Assembly (NCBI GenBank): GCA_963969395.1 | Contig: OZ017801.1 | Coordinates: 2,420,501-2,484,500 of the forward strand | Source: Pseudoscleropodium purum | Taxonomy: Eukaryota; Streptophyta; Bryopsida; Hypnales; Brachytheciaceae | Reading direction: 5' to 3' | Length of the DNA stretch: 64,000 nt | Notes under the pieces: generated by a model | What the model was told of the DNA's origin: nothing | The model's input: the letters and a program-made list of their open reading frames with translations, nothing else | The model's database searches: none | Position numbers and translations under genes: made by a program | Part shown: in pieces, positions 22,017 through 33,637 of the stretch | How positions within the stretch are numbered: position 1 is the stretch's first letter | Layout of the letters: the number at the start of each line of letters is the position of its first letter

Positions 22017-25000
22017 CTATCAACAACACATCCGCAAATGAACTACATTGAGTAGCAACTAGAGACATTGTAGAATCCTGTTCCATTTAAACTCTATAGT
22101 TTGATGCTTACATTTAAATTAAAACCATATATGAATTGAATGTAGATTTTTAAAAATTGAACATACAAAATAAATAAATTTAGAAGACTATCAACATTGT
22201 ACCATCTTATTAATTTTAAATGGGCTGAAACTCCAATCACATGGACTGTGGACTATTATGGGATGAAAATACCAACATTAGCATCAACTTGAATAGACAT
22301 GAAACATTCAAGACATATTCTTTCACAGTGAGAATTCAAATCGTCACCTGAAGTCGTGTGAAAAATCCAGCGGTCAACATCGTCTTTAGTCCATCTTGGC
22401 AAGCTAATCTTCTCCCAACATAATTGAAGCCTCTTGATCCATCAATTCTTTCACACCAACTCAAGGTTTCATTGGTGTCTCTTAAAGTCGATGGTATCAA
22501 GATGTGATTCACATCTTGTTCATAACAAATATGCAACTTTTTCATCATGCCTAAGATGCCATCAAACTTCTTCTCAATATCACCTTCTTTTTGAAGAAGA
22601 CCCAACATGAACAACTTCACATGCTCAATGGAAATGACCCCATTGGACGAAACCATGTCCAATTGAAAACCCTCGTTTGCACATTGGTGAAGGAATTGTC
22701 CCATGATATGGTGACAAAACCAATGGGGATTTGTAATGACAACTCCTTTTTCGTCATAGATGATGTGGCCCCCATCACTCAATGATAGAGCTACAAACTC
22801 CTTCCTTCTTCTAGCAAGCTCATGGTTTGCAATGTTGAAGTCTTCCACATCCTTGCACATGCTTTCACAAAACTCATCCCACTTCAACAACAATGGTTTC
22901 GATTCGTCTTCATTCCATTGCACTATAAGTTGTTGCACTTCTTCACATGCACTTATGGTTTTGGGTAGTCTCTCCAACAATTGCTTCAAGTAAGATTTGA
23001 TGAAATCAAACACCTTGCGTGCATCGGAGACATCCCTACCATCCACCTTGAATAGGATATTGTCATCATCAAACTCAAGGACCTCTTGGAATTGGACTTC
23101 CAACTTCACGACCTCTTCTTTGACGCGTGTTGCAAATAAATTGTCATTCTTCCAGTAGTCAAAGTGTGTCATTACAATGGACACATGAGGGCGATATGAA
23201 TTGGATCGCCTTGTGTTGGAAGCAATAAACCGCAACCAAGATTCAAGTTCCATTCTAATGCTTGTGAAGCTACGTCTTTTTGAGGGATCCAATCTCTCCA
23301 TTGGATCACACATCAATAAAAATATTGAACAACTACCATCAGCAGAGAAATTCGGCATCACTAGCTCATGAAAAGAGTGATAGTCCGTTTGGCCAGCCAT
23401 ATCCCAAATGGAGATGCGAATGTCTTCGCAAATTACATTGTCCACTTCAATGCCTTGCGTACGCTCGAGGAGAATGTCTTCTTTCGGCACCATTGGATTT
23501 TTAGTCCTTTTGAATGCCCTTCGCATTTTGTTTCCAAATTTTGAAGTGTTTTGGACTTCATCTTTTCCTTGGAATTCCTTCAATCGCTTCATAGAGAGTC
23601 GCAATCTTGTCTTACCTACACACAAGTCAACTTTATTCAACACAAAAGTTTTGATTGCAATTCTAGAGTCACAAATTCTAATAAAAAAAAATAGATACTA
23701 TTCCATTATGACATGGAGCCTACATATGCATTTTGTGAACTAGAATGCCATCATAGTAGTTATTTCCTAAGTATTGCATCGTCTTTTCTATCTCAAGAAT
23801 CATACTATACAAAAGATCATTTAGATAACAAGAGAAGTAATATGTTTCGTTTGAAAGGTTTAGAGTGAAAAACATCCCATTTATGGAAAGGTTTCAACCC
23901 TACGCCAAATTCTTTCTAAATCCTTCTCAAGGGTCTTGTTATTAAAAATTAATTTAAGAAATATGTGGATCCGTGACCAGATGCTAATCACTAGAAAATG
24001 TAGAATATGGGGTGAAATTTGGATGAAACTAATTCACTGGGGAAATGATTTCTATTCAATTCTGAAACAACATATTGAAATGTTTAAAAGAGTAATAATT
24101 TTGACACGATGCTGAAAAAGATTGATCCAAGGAGTGAGAATGTTCAAATATGCAAGGTGCATTAGAAATGCATTTAGAAGACAACTTTGAAATGAAATTC
24201 ATAGTTTTGCTATAGGACAACCATGATATCTATGAAACCAATCCCTTGAAACTAATTAACTCTGATTTCATTGTTAAAAATAGAACATGTCAAAAATTTA
24301 TATTTTAATTCATGTCAATCCATCCAAATCAATACATTCATTTACAAAATGCATGCCTTAGTGCTACTCACAAAGTTTCTTAGATTTGAAACCACCTTAA
24401 ATACAACTTTTGCAATATTAATAGGAACAACCCATGAAATAAAGAGCACAACCACCAAGATCTACCCTAGACACTTCATGAACTATCTCTGAAAAACTTA
24501 GACATTTAAGTTGAATTTATAAGAATTTATTAGGATTTTGATTTTTAAAATTGTAAACCGCTACACATCTAATTTATTCATGGACTTAATTTACATATTC
24601 CAAACATTCATAGTATTCCTTTCAATTTTAAATACTAGTAAATGAATATCAAGAATCATATATCTACATACAAAATTTGGATATGTATAGCATACCTGCA
24701 AATGGTTGTCCACACAAAAAAACTCGTCCAGATGTGGGTTTCATATTTGCCATGCCTTGTACAACACCCCACAATTTCATTTTCTTTCTCTTTGATAATG
24801 CAGAGTATACATATTCTGCATCTCCTGATTGATTCAAAGGTGTGCCTAAAAAGTCCATGTCTTCAATGCAATGATTCTCCAATAGCAAGTCCATCATTGC
24901 TCCAAGCACTTTGTAACCACCAACTACTGAACACCCTCCCCAATCTATTTTCTTCAAAGATTTGTTGGTCTTGAGAGCTTCCAAAATGGCAAAAATGTTT

Positions 25001-26151
25001 TCAATTGCTCGCGCATCTTGTGAACTTAATTCTTCTAGTCGGAAGAGTCTTAAATCTACCAAAGATGTGTTGGTGGAAAGCATGTTAACTAAGGTTTCAA
25101 TCCCCTCTTTTCCTCCCACAATTTCCCTTATCACCAAATGGGTGAGGGTGGTATTGGGCTGGATATTATTGGTCTTGGGCAACAACGGATCCAACAATAT
25201 CTTCAACTCCATGCTACTTAAGCCTCCAACAGATAGGAATTGAAGAGAACGGTTTGAACACAATGCAGATGCCATTTTGGTATATCCTCTCATGAATTCA
25301 TTCTTCTTCATGTGATGAGTATCAAGATAGAGCGTTTTGAGGGACATGCTTGCAACAAGCAAGCCACCTATATGTTCAAGCTGAGCATCTGATGCTAGAG
25401 ATTGAAATATCAATCTTTCAAGTACACTATCAGAGCTATTGAAGGGCTTCACGAGTTGGTCCATTCCCTCATTGTCCCAATCAGAACCACAAATTGTCAA
25501 TGATTTGAGAATTTGAAGACTACGGGACACAACAAAAATGTCCATAAATTCCATAGCCACCTCTTTGCCAATCTCCTTCTCAATCTCACCCCCAAAATCA
25601 AGGGCGAGATATTGAATATCAAGGGCGAGATATTGAATAGCAGCATTTCCAAAAAGCACACTTGAGATACACTTTGCTAATGGGATTGGGGATACCCTCC
25701 AACACTGTAGCTCGAGTTTCCTGAAAGCGTTGCCAGACTGGCGGAGTGCAGCTGCAAATGCTTCCATAGGTTTCAAAGAATCGTCCCCATCAAGAATTAC
25801 CAGCACTTCGTCACCAAATACAACTTCAGAGGAAACAACTGCTCCCAGAAACTCACGGAAGCCTCCTGGCATAGCGGGGCTATACCTCTTCCAATACGGT
25901 CCAAACTCCAGTTCGACAACAGAGTCTCCTTTAATCTCCAGCACTTTGCACCAGCGTTCATCTTCGGGTAAGGAAGAGAGAAACCGTGCCCACTCCGACT
26001 CCGGGTGCCCTTCCTGAGAAGGCAAATGCTCCGACCCCGCAGTCTCTCCGCTGGCAGGATACAAGGGAGGCCTACGAACCCAACGAACGAAGAAATCTTT
26101 CCAAGTCCAGAAGCTAAACAGCCACACCAGGAAAGCCAACACCTTCCTCAT
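20625..26151 (-). CDS. ROCO-b: intact membrane-anchored LRR-Roc-COR protein
   Basis: Three exons (26151-24696, 23615-22348, 22016-20625) join in frame to 1372 codons, giving 1371 residues. This is close to the ~1380 of Arabidopsis TORNADO1, the plant ROCO protein I compare it with from memory. Translation starts at ATG 26151; the frame is open a little further upstream, but without an ATG. In order it has a hydrophobic anchor (VLAFLVWLFSFW, residues 4-15) followed by basic residues, then LRRs of ribonuclease-inhibitor type (about 144-440). The Roc GTPase follows with P-loop GQPFAGKT (481-488), G3 DMAGQ (557-561) and G4 THFD (635-638). COR starts at about 726. The C-terminal domain contains a coiled coil (about 1111-1173). 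There is no kinase domain, as in plant ROCOs. Roc-COR proteins are GTP-controlled dimers; the LRRs suggest ligand or partner binding. It is the only undamaged copy of three. Its exact function is not known from sequence. Confidence 0.9.
22348..23615 (-). CDS. ROCO-b exon 2: Roc GTPase and COR
   Basis: The exon encodes residues 486-908. It completes the P-loop (GKT), has G3 DMAGQTDYHSF and G4 THFD, and then the COR signature HIIYDEKGVVITNPHWF, typical of the COR strand region. It ends after a phase-0 glutamine at CTTCAG|GTGACG. Relative to the other copies it lacks one glutamate codon in the COR loop (DEKG versus DEKEG). Confidence 0.88.
23616..24695 (-). other. ROCO-b intron 1
   Basis: This 1080-bp phase-1 intron runs from GTATGC to GTGTAG. 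It interrupts the P-loop glycine codon (G|GT AAG ACA), so neither exon alone encodes a nucleotide-binding loop. The same intron is present in ROCO-a (7048-5969) and ROCO-c (58249-57167). Confidence 0.9.
24696..26151 (-). CDS. ROCO-b exon 1: anchor and LRR domain
   Basis: The exon encodes residues 1-485 and the first base of the codon for P-loop glycine 486. It ends at the donor TTTGCAG|GTATGC. It carries the N-terminal anchor, an acidic linker and about nine LRR-like segments. It includes a 21-bp tandem duplication (25597-25617 and 25618-25638) that repeats IQYLALD and is absent from the other two copies. Confidence 0.88.
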
Positions 26152-27760
26152 CTTGACCTCGACTACCCCGATGCAGCTTCGATGCAAAATCTCACGAACA
26201 AACAGAAGGAGCGATGATCAGAAACGGTCGACGCTTACAGCCGTGTTAGCTTTCGTCCTCCAAACCCCAACGACCCTTCTCCCTGCTGAGCAGTCGAAAG
26301 ACCTCACCCTCGTACTTCCCGAGTTTCACAACGCAGTCACCAAACTTCAAACGTCTTCAACAAGCTAGAAGGCCACTCTAAAGTTCCGAGCAAGAAGCCA
26401 TCAGGTGCCTGCAACTTGTCACTGCAAGTGTCTCCAAGTGAACTTCTTGCAACAGGTCGTGTGCAGTGTGTGCAACGTGCTTCATCCAGCCAAAGCATAA
26501 GGGAGGGAGGGATTCAACGACTACTCTCAACTTGCGCAACGGCCTCAACCACGTGAAAGAGAAATGAAGTGAAGACTCCAGCAGAAGGGAATTAACTGGT
26601 CACCCGATGTGGGCAGCCACGCAAGCCAGTCGAGCTATGCAAGAACTTTGAAACCGACCTCACGGTTCTATGAACAGATCTCTCCTGAGCCCAGTTACCC
26701 TCGTCTCAACACAAGTACCCAGACCCTTAATATTTTATTGTATCGAAATGCGGTAAATAACTGACAACGCGTTCTGGGATATTCAGCGCGAATCCTGCGC
26801 ACTGATTGCCGACTTCAATGGGACCCTTGGTAACGTAACTGTGATGTGCAACAGTGCAACTGTACTCTGAACAGCCCTTGCTTGGAAGTTGGAACAGGCA
26901 TCGTCTTACCGGACATCGTTGAATTTGAAGCAAAATGTCTAATTTTAGGACAATGCCAGCCAGCTAGCATGGGCAAGCCTGGAGGGCTATAACTTAAAAT
27001 GCATTGAATTTGCAGACAATCGATCTTGACCAAGTTCATTCAGATTCTTCTACAAATGCTTGACATTTCCTGCAATTGCGTGACGAAGTTCATCCACGCC
27101 GGCCAAGCTGAGGGACACACACAATGAACGAGGTTCGTCTGGGCTCCACAAGAGACCAACTGAAGAATCTGTCAACAACAATTCACAAGTACCGATGTTG
27201 CATGCTAAAGCTTATCACCTTCCTTTGTCCACGTGAGGCCAGGGAGGATTGACCCCTCTATTGCCCCATGTTTTACCCTTGCAGAACATCCTGAATTTTT
27301 TTTTACCACATATGATAGAATTCTGGGAACAGAACACTCATCTCCTGGGAGTCTCGCTCACAAGGATCATGCCTGTCGACCAAGACTTGCAGATGGCTCC
27401 GTAACGCTGGCCGTCCAAGACCGACGAGGAGCTCTGTGGACTGGGAACAGAACACTCATCTCCTGGGCAGGGAGTCTCGCCTGTGGGTACTGGGTAGCCC
27501 ATTGCTGTTTTGTCCAGTACACTGGCCCCATGGGTACACTACGGTGTCAGAGTTTTACCGGACGGCAATCATGGCAATGTTGCCTTGCAATGCTGGATGT
27601 CGAGTTCTTTTAAACAAGCATGCATGCGAAATCAACGACTTATTAGCTACTCTACTATGGACAAGCTTGGAAGGCTGCAAATTGCAATTTGGGCAAAGAA
27701 ATCCCGTTTCATTTGTAAAAATTAAAAATTAAAAAGGCTGCAAATTGAAGGACCGTATGA
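26152..27760. promoter_or_regulatory. 5' flank of ROCO-b with shuffled short repeats
   Basis: The first ~550 bp is nearly identical to 59682-60240 and likely contains the 5' UTR and promoter of the minus-strand gene. Further out, blocks shared with units 0 and 2 are present but in altered order. The 38-bp motif core occurs at about 27327-27355 and 27436-27480, with duplicated surrounding sequence. Open frames here are fragmentary and unlike any family I know. A tail resembling a retroelement 3' end lies near 27690-27735. Confidence 0.5.
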
Positions 27761-27880
27761 GCAGACAATCTTGCCTAAGTTAATGCACCATATGTGCAGA
27801 CAATCTTGACCAATTTAATACACTTTATGTGCACACAATCTCGACCAAGTTAATGCACCAGATGTGCAGACAATCTGCTG
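27761..27880. repeat. 35-bp tandem repeat, about 3.4 copies
   Basis: Units start at 27761, 27796, 27831 and 27866, each opening GCAGACAATC or GCACACAATC and including GACCAAGTTAATGCACC. A related single copy (GCAGACAATCGATCTTGACC) is at about 27013 and at 60900 in unit 2, so the array probably expanded from that flank sequence. Confidence 0.9.
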
Positions 27881-29197
27881 AAATGAGATTGTCTTTTCCT
27901 GCACCTCCTGCAGTCCAGACACGCCAGGCCCTTACTTCGTCTGAACCTACTGAAGAGTCTGTCAGAAGCAATTGGCACGAGCTACAGATTTTGTCTGTTG
28001 TCACCGATTTTCTGATGTTGAGTTAAGGTAAATGACCAGGAGCCGATCATTTCAGCAATTTTGGAGCAGATCGTGAGCAGGATGAGGTGGTAGAAATTTT
28101 TTCCATGTCCGAAGATAGGAAATATGGGGATAGCAAAAATTTCAGAAATTTATTCCCCAAATTGAAATTACTCTGATTTTGGGAGTCATAAAATGCATTT
28201 CACTAGTAGCCAATTCCAATCCTAGTTGAATTACTTTCCTACTCACTATTTCTTCCTTTCTTGCTCACTACTTTGGGACATTTGTCATTGCATTATTAGT
28301 GCCAACATTGAAAAGAACCAAAAAAATACATTCCAAGCTTCGATTGGAAATCTATTCCACTCCTAGTTGGAAATAGCACTCCCTACAAGTTGGGTACTAG
28401 GCGTGGTTGACAATTGGTATGTTTACCTTACGTGACCCATATGGTTTTTGTGGAGTCATGGCTTAGTGGGGTAGAGGATCAAAGCTCCCATGCAACCTAC
28501 TTTGCTACCTCGTTGTAAGTGTTGATGATAAACAATTTGGTAAGTGGACCACAAACATACATGATTTCGGACTTCGTGATCTAAAGTCTTTGCCCCAAGG
28601 ATACACGGGATAACATATCTAGAGTATATATTTAACTTTTTTAACAAATACAACATGTAACAAATTGTACAAATTTAACTTATTCAATTTTTTGCTATTG
28701 ACAATAATTTATATTCTAATTCACTAAATTTTTCACTATTTTAACAGACTAACATGTAATAAGGTATTTTTTTTATGAACGATGATATGAAGAATTAATA
28801 ACGCTTCATATTTCTTTTTGAGGATCTAGAAGGGGTGTGAAATTTTGTAGAATATCTCAGATTTTAATGCTTTTCAAGGTAACCAATGTAGAAGTTTGAT
28901 TAAATAATACACTATGAATTTCTTATGATTTAGAAATTGAATTGTATTTCCTTTTTCAACAAATTGGTCATAAAGAGAGGTTGCCTTTTGATACATTTAG
29001 CACCATCAAAGATAATTTAGAGGATACATGAACCAAAAAGTTACAAACTACTTTCCTCTATTTCATCTAATTCCTAATTTTTTAGACTCTAGATTGCATT
29101 TGAATTCTTATGCAAATTGAATTTATTTGTGAATGACAATTAGGCATGATTGTACACTACCTAATCAAGTTGGGTTTATTTTACATAAAAAATTTAG
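27881..29197. other. Non-coding stretch unique to unit 1
   Basis: No gene is recognised. Positions 28055-28190 are an inverted copy of 37797-37930, evidently parts of one dispersed repeat. The rest is AT-rich with no match seen elsewhere in the window. Confidence 0.6.
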
Positions 29198-30792
29198 ATC
29201 TTTTCAATATCAAAAACTTCTCCTATTTCTAAACAATACTATTGATTATACTATAATTAGAAAATTATCCTATGATTAGAAAATGATCCTATAATTAAAA
29301 AATCAGTAGACTATAGATATTGACCAAAAATTTAGGCATTTATAGTATATTTTGTTTTTGTTTTAATTTCAAAATTTCAAAATGGAATAGAAACTAGATT
29401 TAAAAAGTTTCATCTCATTCATTGAGTTTATATTCAAAAACAATCTTTTTAATGGCTAAACTTCTATCAAGGCCAATAGAGGTTGAAGTTGTCAAATACA
29501 TCGAACTAACTTTTATTCCTTTCTTCTAAATTCACACCATTTTCCAAAAAATTAAAAAAATTGAAAAGTTGGCAAATACACTAAAAAGTCAATTGTAGTA
29601 ATCCTTGGATTTAGCATTGATTACCCTTTTATGAAAATTTTACAATTTTTCATCAATGAAGGGATTTCCACCTCCAAGTTTTACATGCACATTCAAAAAA
29701 GTGTGCCAAAATAAACCAATTTTCAATAAGAACAAAGCTATATTGACCATCCATCAACAAATTTGTGGCTGGAGCTTTAGGTGTTTCAAGGTTAGAAGGG
29801 ACAAAAATACTTTAGCATGAATTCAAAGTTCATGAACTTCTAACTATCAATGATCCCCTATAGCTTTTGCATTCATATCCAAATGGTCTATTTATTGATG
29901 CATTGGAATTAGCATGAAAATTGCAAAAGTCGTACAATTATGAGCACCAAAAATTTAAATTTTCATTTGCACAAGGTTCCCAAAATTAGAAAAAAATATA
30001 AATTTAGGTTTTCGACCTTGAGTCTTGAAAAATAATAAGGCTTTGCAAATTGCCAATTCAACAAACTTGATGTCAATACATTTTCATTTGCCAACACATG
30101 CATACAAAATTTGGCCATTATAAGGTATAAAAACTTGGTTTTGTTCTTTGCTCCAATTTGATTCTCAATAAGCCAATAATGTGCACTTGAACCTTCTTTT
30201 TGAGAATTTGAGGCTTCTTTCTAATCGCAAATCTAAATGCATTGACCAATCAAGTCTTGTTTTGAAGTCATGTTAGAATGTCTTACAGGGACAATAAAGA
30301 AAGTTGACTATGTGTATCAACTCAACATCATTGTTTGAATGTTTTTTGGGAAATATATGCAATGAATGTTTGAATTTATTTTGATTGAAGTCAATTGCTT
30401 TTAACTCCCTTTATTTGCTAGGATTCAAATATTTACATTAGTTTTTAGGACCAAAAGTTTCCTAATGGGTTGGAATTTAAACCTCCAAACTTAATTGTAA
30501 TTAGAACTAACTATCTCTATAATAGTAAGGTATATAGATCCAAAATTGCTTCCAATCCAATTCCAAACCCTACTTAAGGCCCCCATTGCACCTTTGTGCA
30601 TCCTAATGTAGTGAAACCTATAAAGAGTTGGCATTATAAAAACTTCAATATAGAATTGGGGTTGAAAGAGTTCAAATTGGGTTGATTATTCACAATTTTA
30701 TAACTTCAATGAAGACCACCATGCAATTTACTTATGGCAAAAAGTTCTTTCATTATTCCACAATGTCAAGGGATGCTTTTGTGTTTCCATTC
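29198..30792. other. Duplicate of the 9258-10835 spacer
   Basis: Colinear with the spacer upstream of POC1 in unit 0, with scattered substitutions and small indels. Similarity stops abruptly at 30792, where extra DNA begins. No coding potential. Confidence 0.8.
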
Positions 30793-33637
30793 CAAAAATC
30801 CATTTTGGGCCGTACAAAAAACTGGGCAGCTACACTTCACAAGGTCACATTTGCATGAAAAATTGTCCAAAATGGTAGTAACTCTTTGGATTAACTCTTC
30901 CAATCAAGTTGGCTACATGCTTGAAAAATTTTAGATCATTTGGAATTGTACAACATATAGGAAAAAAAATAGTAAGTAGAAAGAAGTAGAGAATGATTCC
31001 AAATACTAAATTGTTATGAATTTTAATTATGGAATTGAAAAATGCCAATACCAAAAGGTTGTAATATAGAAATCAACAATCTTACCATATGCTTTAATTT
31101 TTTACAAAAAGTATAAAAAATTGAGTTAAATAAAGGACTCCAAGGTTTATATTTAGAATACTGACTAGGGAATCTATAACTACCCGCAAAATTGAGCACC
31201 TCATAATTTTGATCTCATAAATCAAAATGGAATGATTCAAATCTTTCCCAAGTATATATAAATCTGAAAAAAAAATTTCAAATTTTTATTTTTGAAAAAA
31301 GTGATTTCTTAAGAAATTTTTGGAATGCCCGTAGAGCATTCAAAATGACATATCATACAAGAACTTTTTAATTGTGCAGTCAAATGTTATGAAAATTGTT
31401 GGGCCTTAAAAATACTTCTTGGGCAGATGTTTTGTGAAAAGTTCAAAGAAAAAAAATAAAAGTTCCATTTTGTAGTGAGCTACACAAAATCGCTATGTTG
31501 TCAAAAAAATTCAATTCGGTCCATTAGGGGTTAATAAAATAATTTTTTTAGCATATGTAAACAAAAAGTTATTCCTATTAGTTAGAGTAGTTGTAGGTCA
31601 TGGAGGTTGCAAGATGGTAGCATTTAAAGTTAAAACAAAGGGTTTCTTTGCACTGAGCCCAATTTCATTATCAGACTTTGATTATTCTTAAAATAATAAA
31701 AATTGCACAAAATATTTTGAATTTTTTTTGTATGTTGCAAAAGTGAATTGAGAGTAGAAACAGTTATAATGTATAAAAATAAAATCTTTGACCTCTAAAG
31801 AACGAAGCATTCAAATCTCAAATAGTGGATGAATGTAAACACATTTTAAACTTGCAAAAATGTATTTTTTCATCCATCAAAATTTGGAATATTCTTGATT
31901 AGTTCTTTAGTATGTATATAATGTAGATTCTAAAGATTTCACTTTGCAAACAGTTTATAATTTAAAGGATGATAGTAGGTTTCGACTCAGAAAGTACTTT
32001 CTCAAATTTAAAAAATGGTCCTTCAAAAATGACTTAAATAAGAAAACAAAATAAAAGTCCAAAAAAATCACTATAATTAGAGCTTAATATTTTGAACATA
32101 GAGAGAACTTTTTTTGAAAAAATAAAAATGTTCAATCTATAATCAATTTTAGGATGAATATTCCATTTGGGATTTCAGATATTATTCAAAAATAATGATT
32201 TGTGTACTAGTTGATCTTGCCATATGGATATGATCTATGGATCATATTTTAGAACTATTGTTTAAGATCCATCATTAAATTACTCTTCTAAATTCATTTT
32301 ATAATAAAACTTTACAAGTTTGGAAATTTGGACTATTCCTGGGTCCTTTTGGAATTATGATAAATGTACCTATTACCATCCACCTAAACAATTTCACGTA
32401 CTTTGGTGAAAACAACAAAGGAGATTAATTTAAACACATCAATTAGAAATCAAAAATTGTGAATTTTCTAAAAGAATCATAACTTCCATAATTTGTATGA
32501 CCATACAAAATATTTTAAAAAACACTTCAAGACATGCTATAAAACATTGTTTACATTCATGTATACATTGAGAGCATTTGGAGTACTTATTGTATCTACA
32601 CATTTAAAAGAGTAATTTATAATTCAAGTTGGTTTTAGGCTCATTCACCGTAATTTTTAAAGGTATGGTAGAGCATATATGTACTCTCATATATTTTACT
32701 TTAGAATTTGAAGTATGTACTAAAATATGCCAAGACATACACTAATGAATTGAAAATTTAACAACAATTCAACTAATCTTTTTCATTGGAAAGTAATTTG
32801 AATATCTAACCTTCTACAGGTTTAAATATTGCACTATATATGTGTAATATATATATGACTTTTTGATGGTGTGATAAAATTATTGTAGTCAATCTATTAT
32901 TATGACTTCAAAGTTTTAAACGGGAACTCAAACAATCTTTACTAAATGTGTAAACTTTATAATGCATTTTGCAGCTAAGTATAATATTTAGTACTAACAA
33001 TATTTATGTATATATATAATTCCAAAAGAATTCCTAGAATTCAAGATTTTATTGGAATTTGAACTTTGGCTCTGACTATGTAATGATATTCTAGTTCTAG
33101 AATAATAAATTGATCTGCACCATAAGGTTTCATACTACGATTTACTCTTTAAAGGAGGAATTTTCATATTTTCTTAAGCACATTTTGCATTTGATATGAA
33201 TTATTTTGCAAGTCTAAAGTGTGTGTGGGAAACCCTATTTTACATTAGTATATGCACTTTGATAGAATTGAAGCATGTTAATTCCCTACATCCGTCTTTG
33301 TAACACAATCACACAATAATCATGCTTTCAATTAGGCTTCACTCCATTAGTTGTAGAAGATAGGGTAGTAGGTAGTTGTATTAATTTTATAAGTTTTCTA
33401 GGGTTAATAACATTTGGTTTCACTTGTACGTGACTAAGAATCTCACTCTAGGTTTTTTCAAAAACCCATGCACACTCTAATGCTATAGTGACTTTGGACT
33501 TTTTGCATTAGATTTTAGGATGGATTCTAATCATCTTAATCTACATTTAAAACTTTGTTTTACACCATTCCAATAAATATTGCAAAAGTTATGTACATTT
33601 TTCTTAATATATATATATATATATATATATATGAACA
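30793..33637. other. About 2.85 kb of extra DNA in unit 1
   Basis: This AT-rich block has no counterpart in unit 0, which reads directly from about 10835 into sequence resembling 33638 onward. It holds a (TA)n tract at 33607-33632 and no protein frame of note. No terminal repeats or target-site duplication could be identified, so I cannot say whether it is one insertion, or a deletion from unit 0. Confidence 0.55.

Noticed and set aside
28455..28510. Possible tRNA-derived SINE (TGGCTTAGTGG resembles a pol III A box)
   Set aside because: No convincing B box at the right distance and no tail or target-site duplication; it could be chance.
30793..33637. Autonomous transposon in the 2.85-kb extra block
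   Set aside because: No transposase-like frame, terminal inverted repeats or target-site duplication was found.
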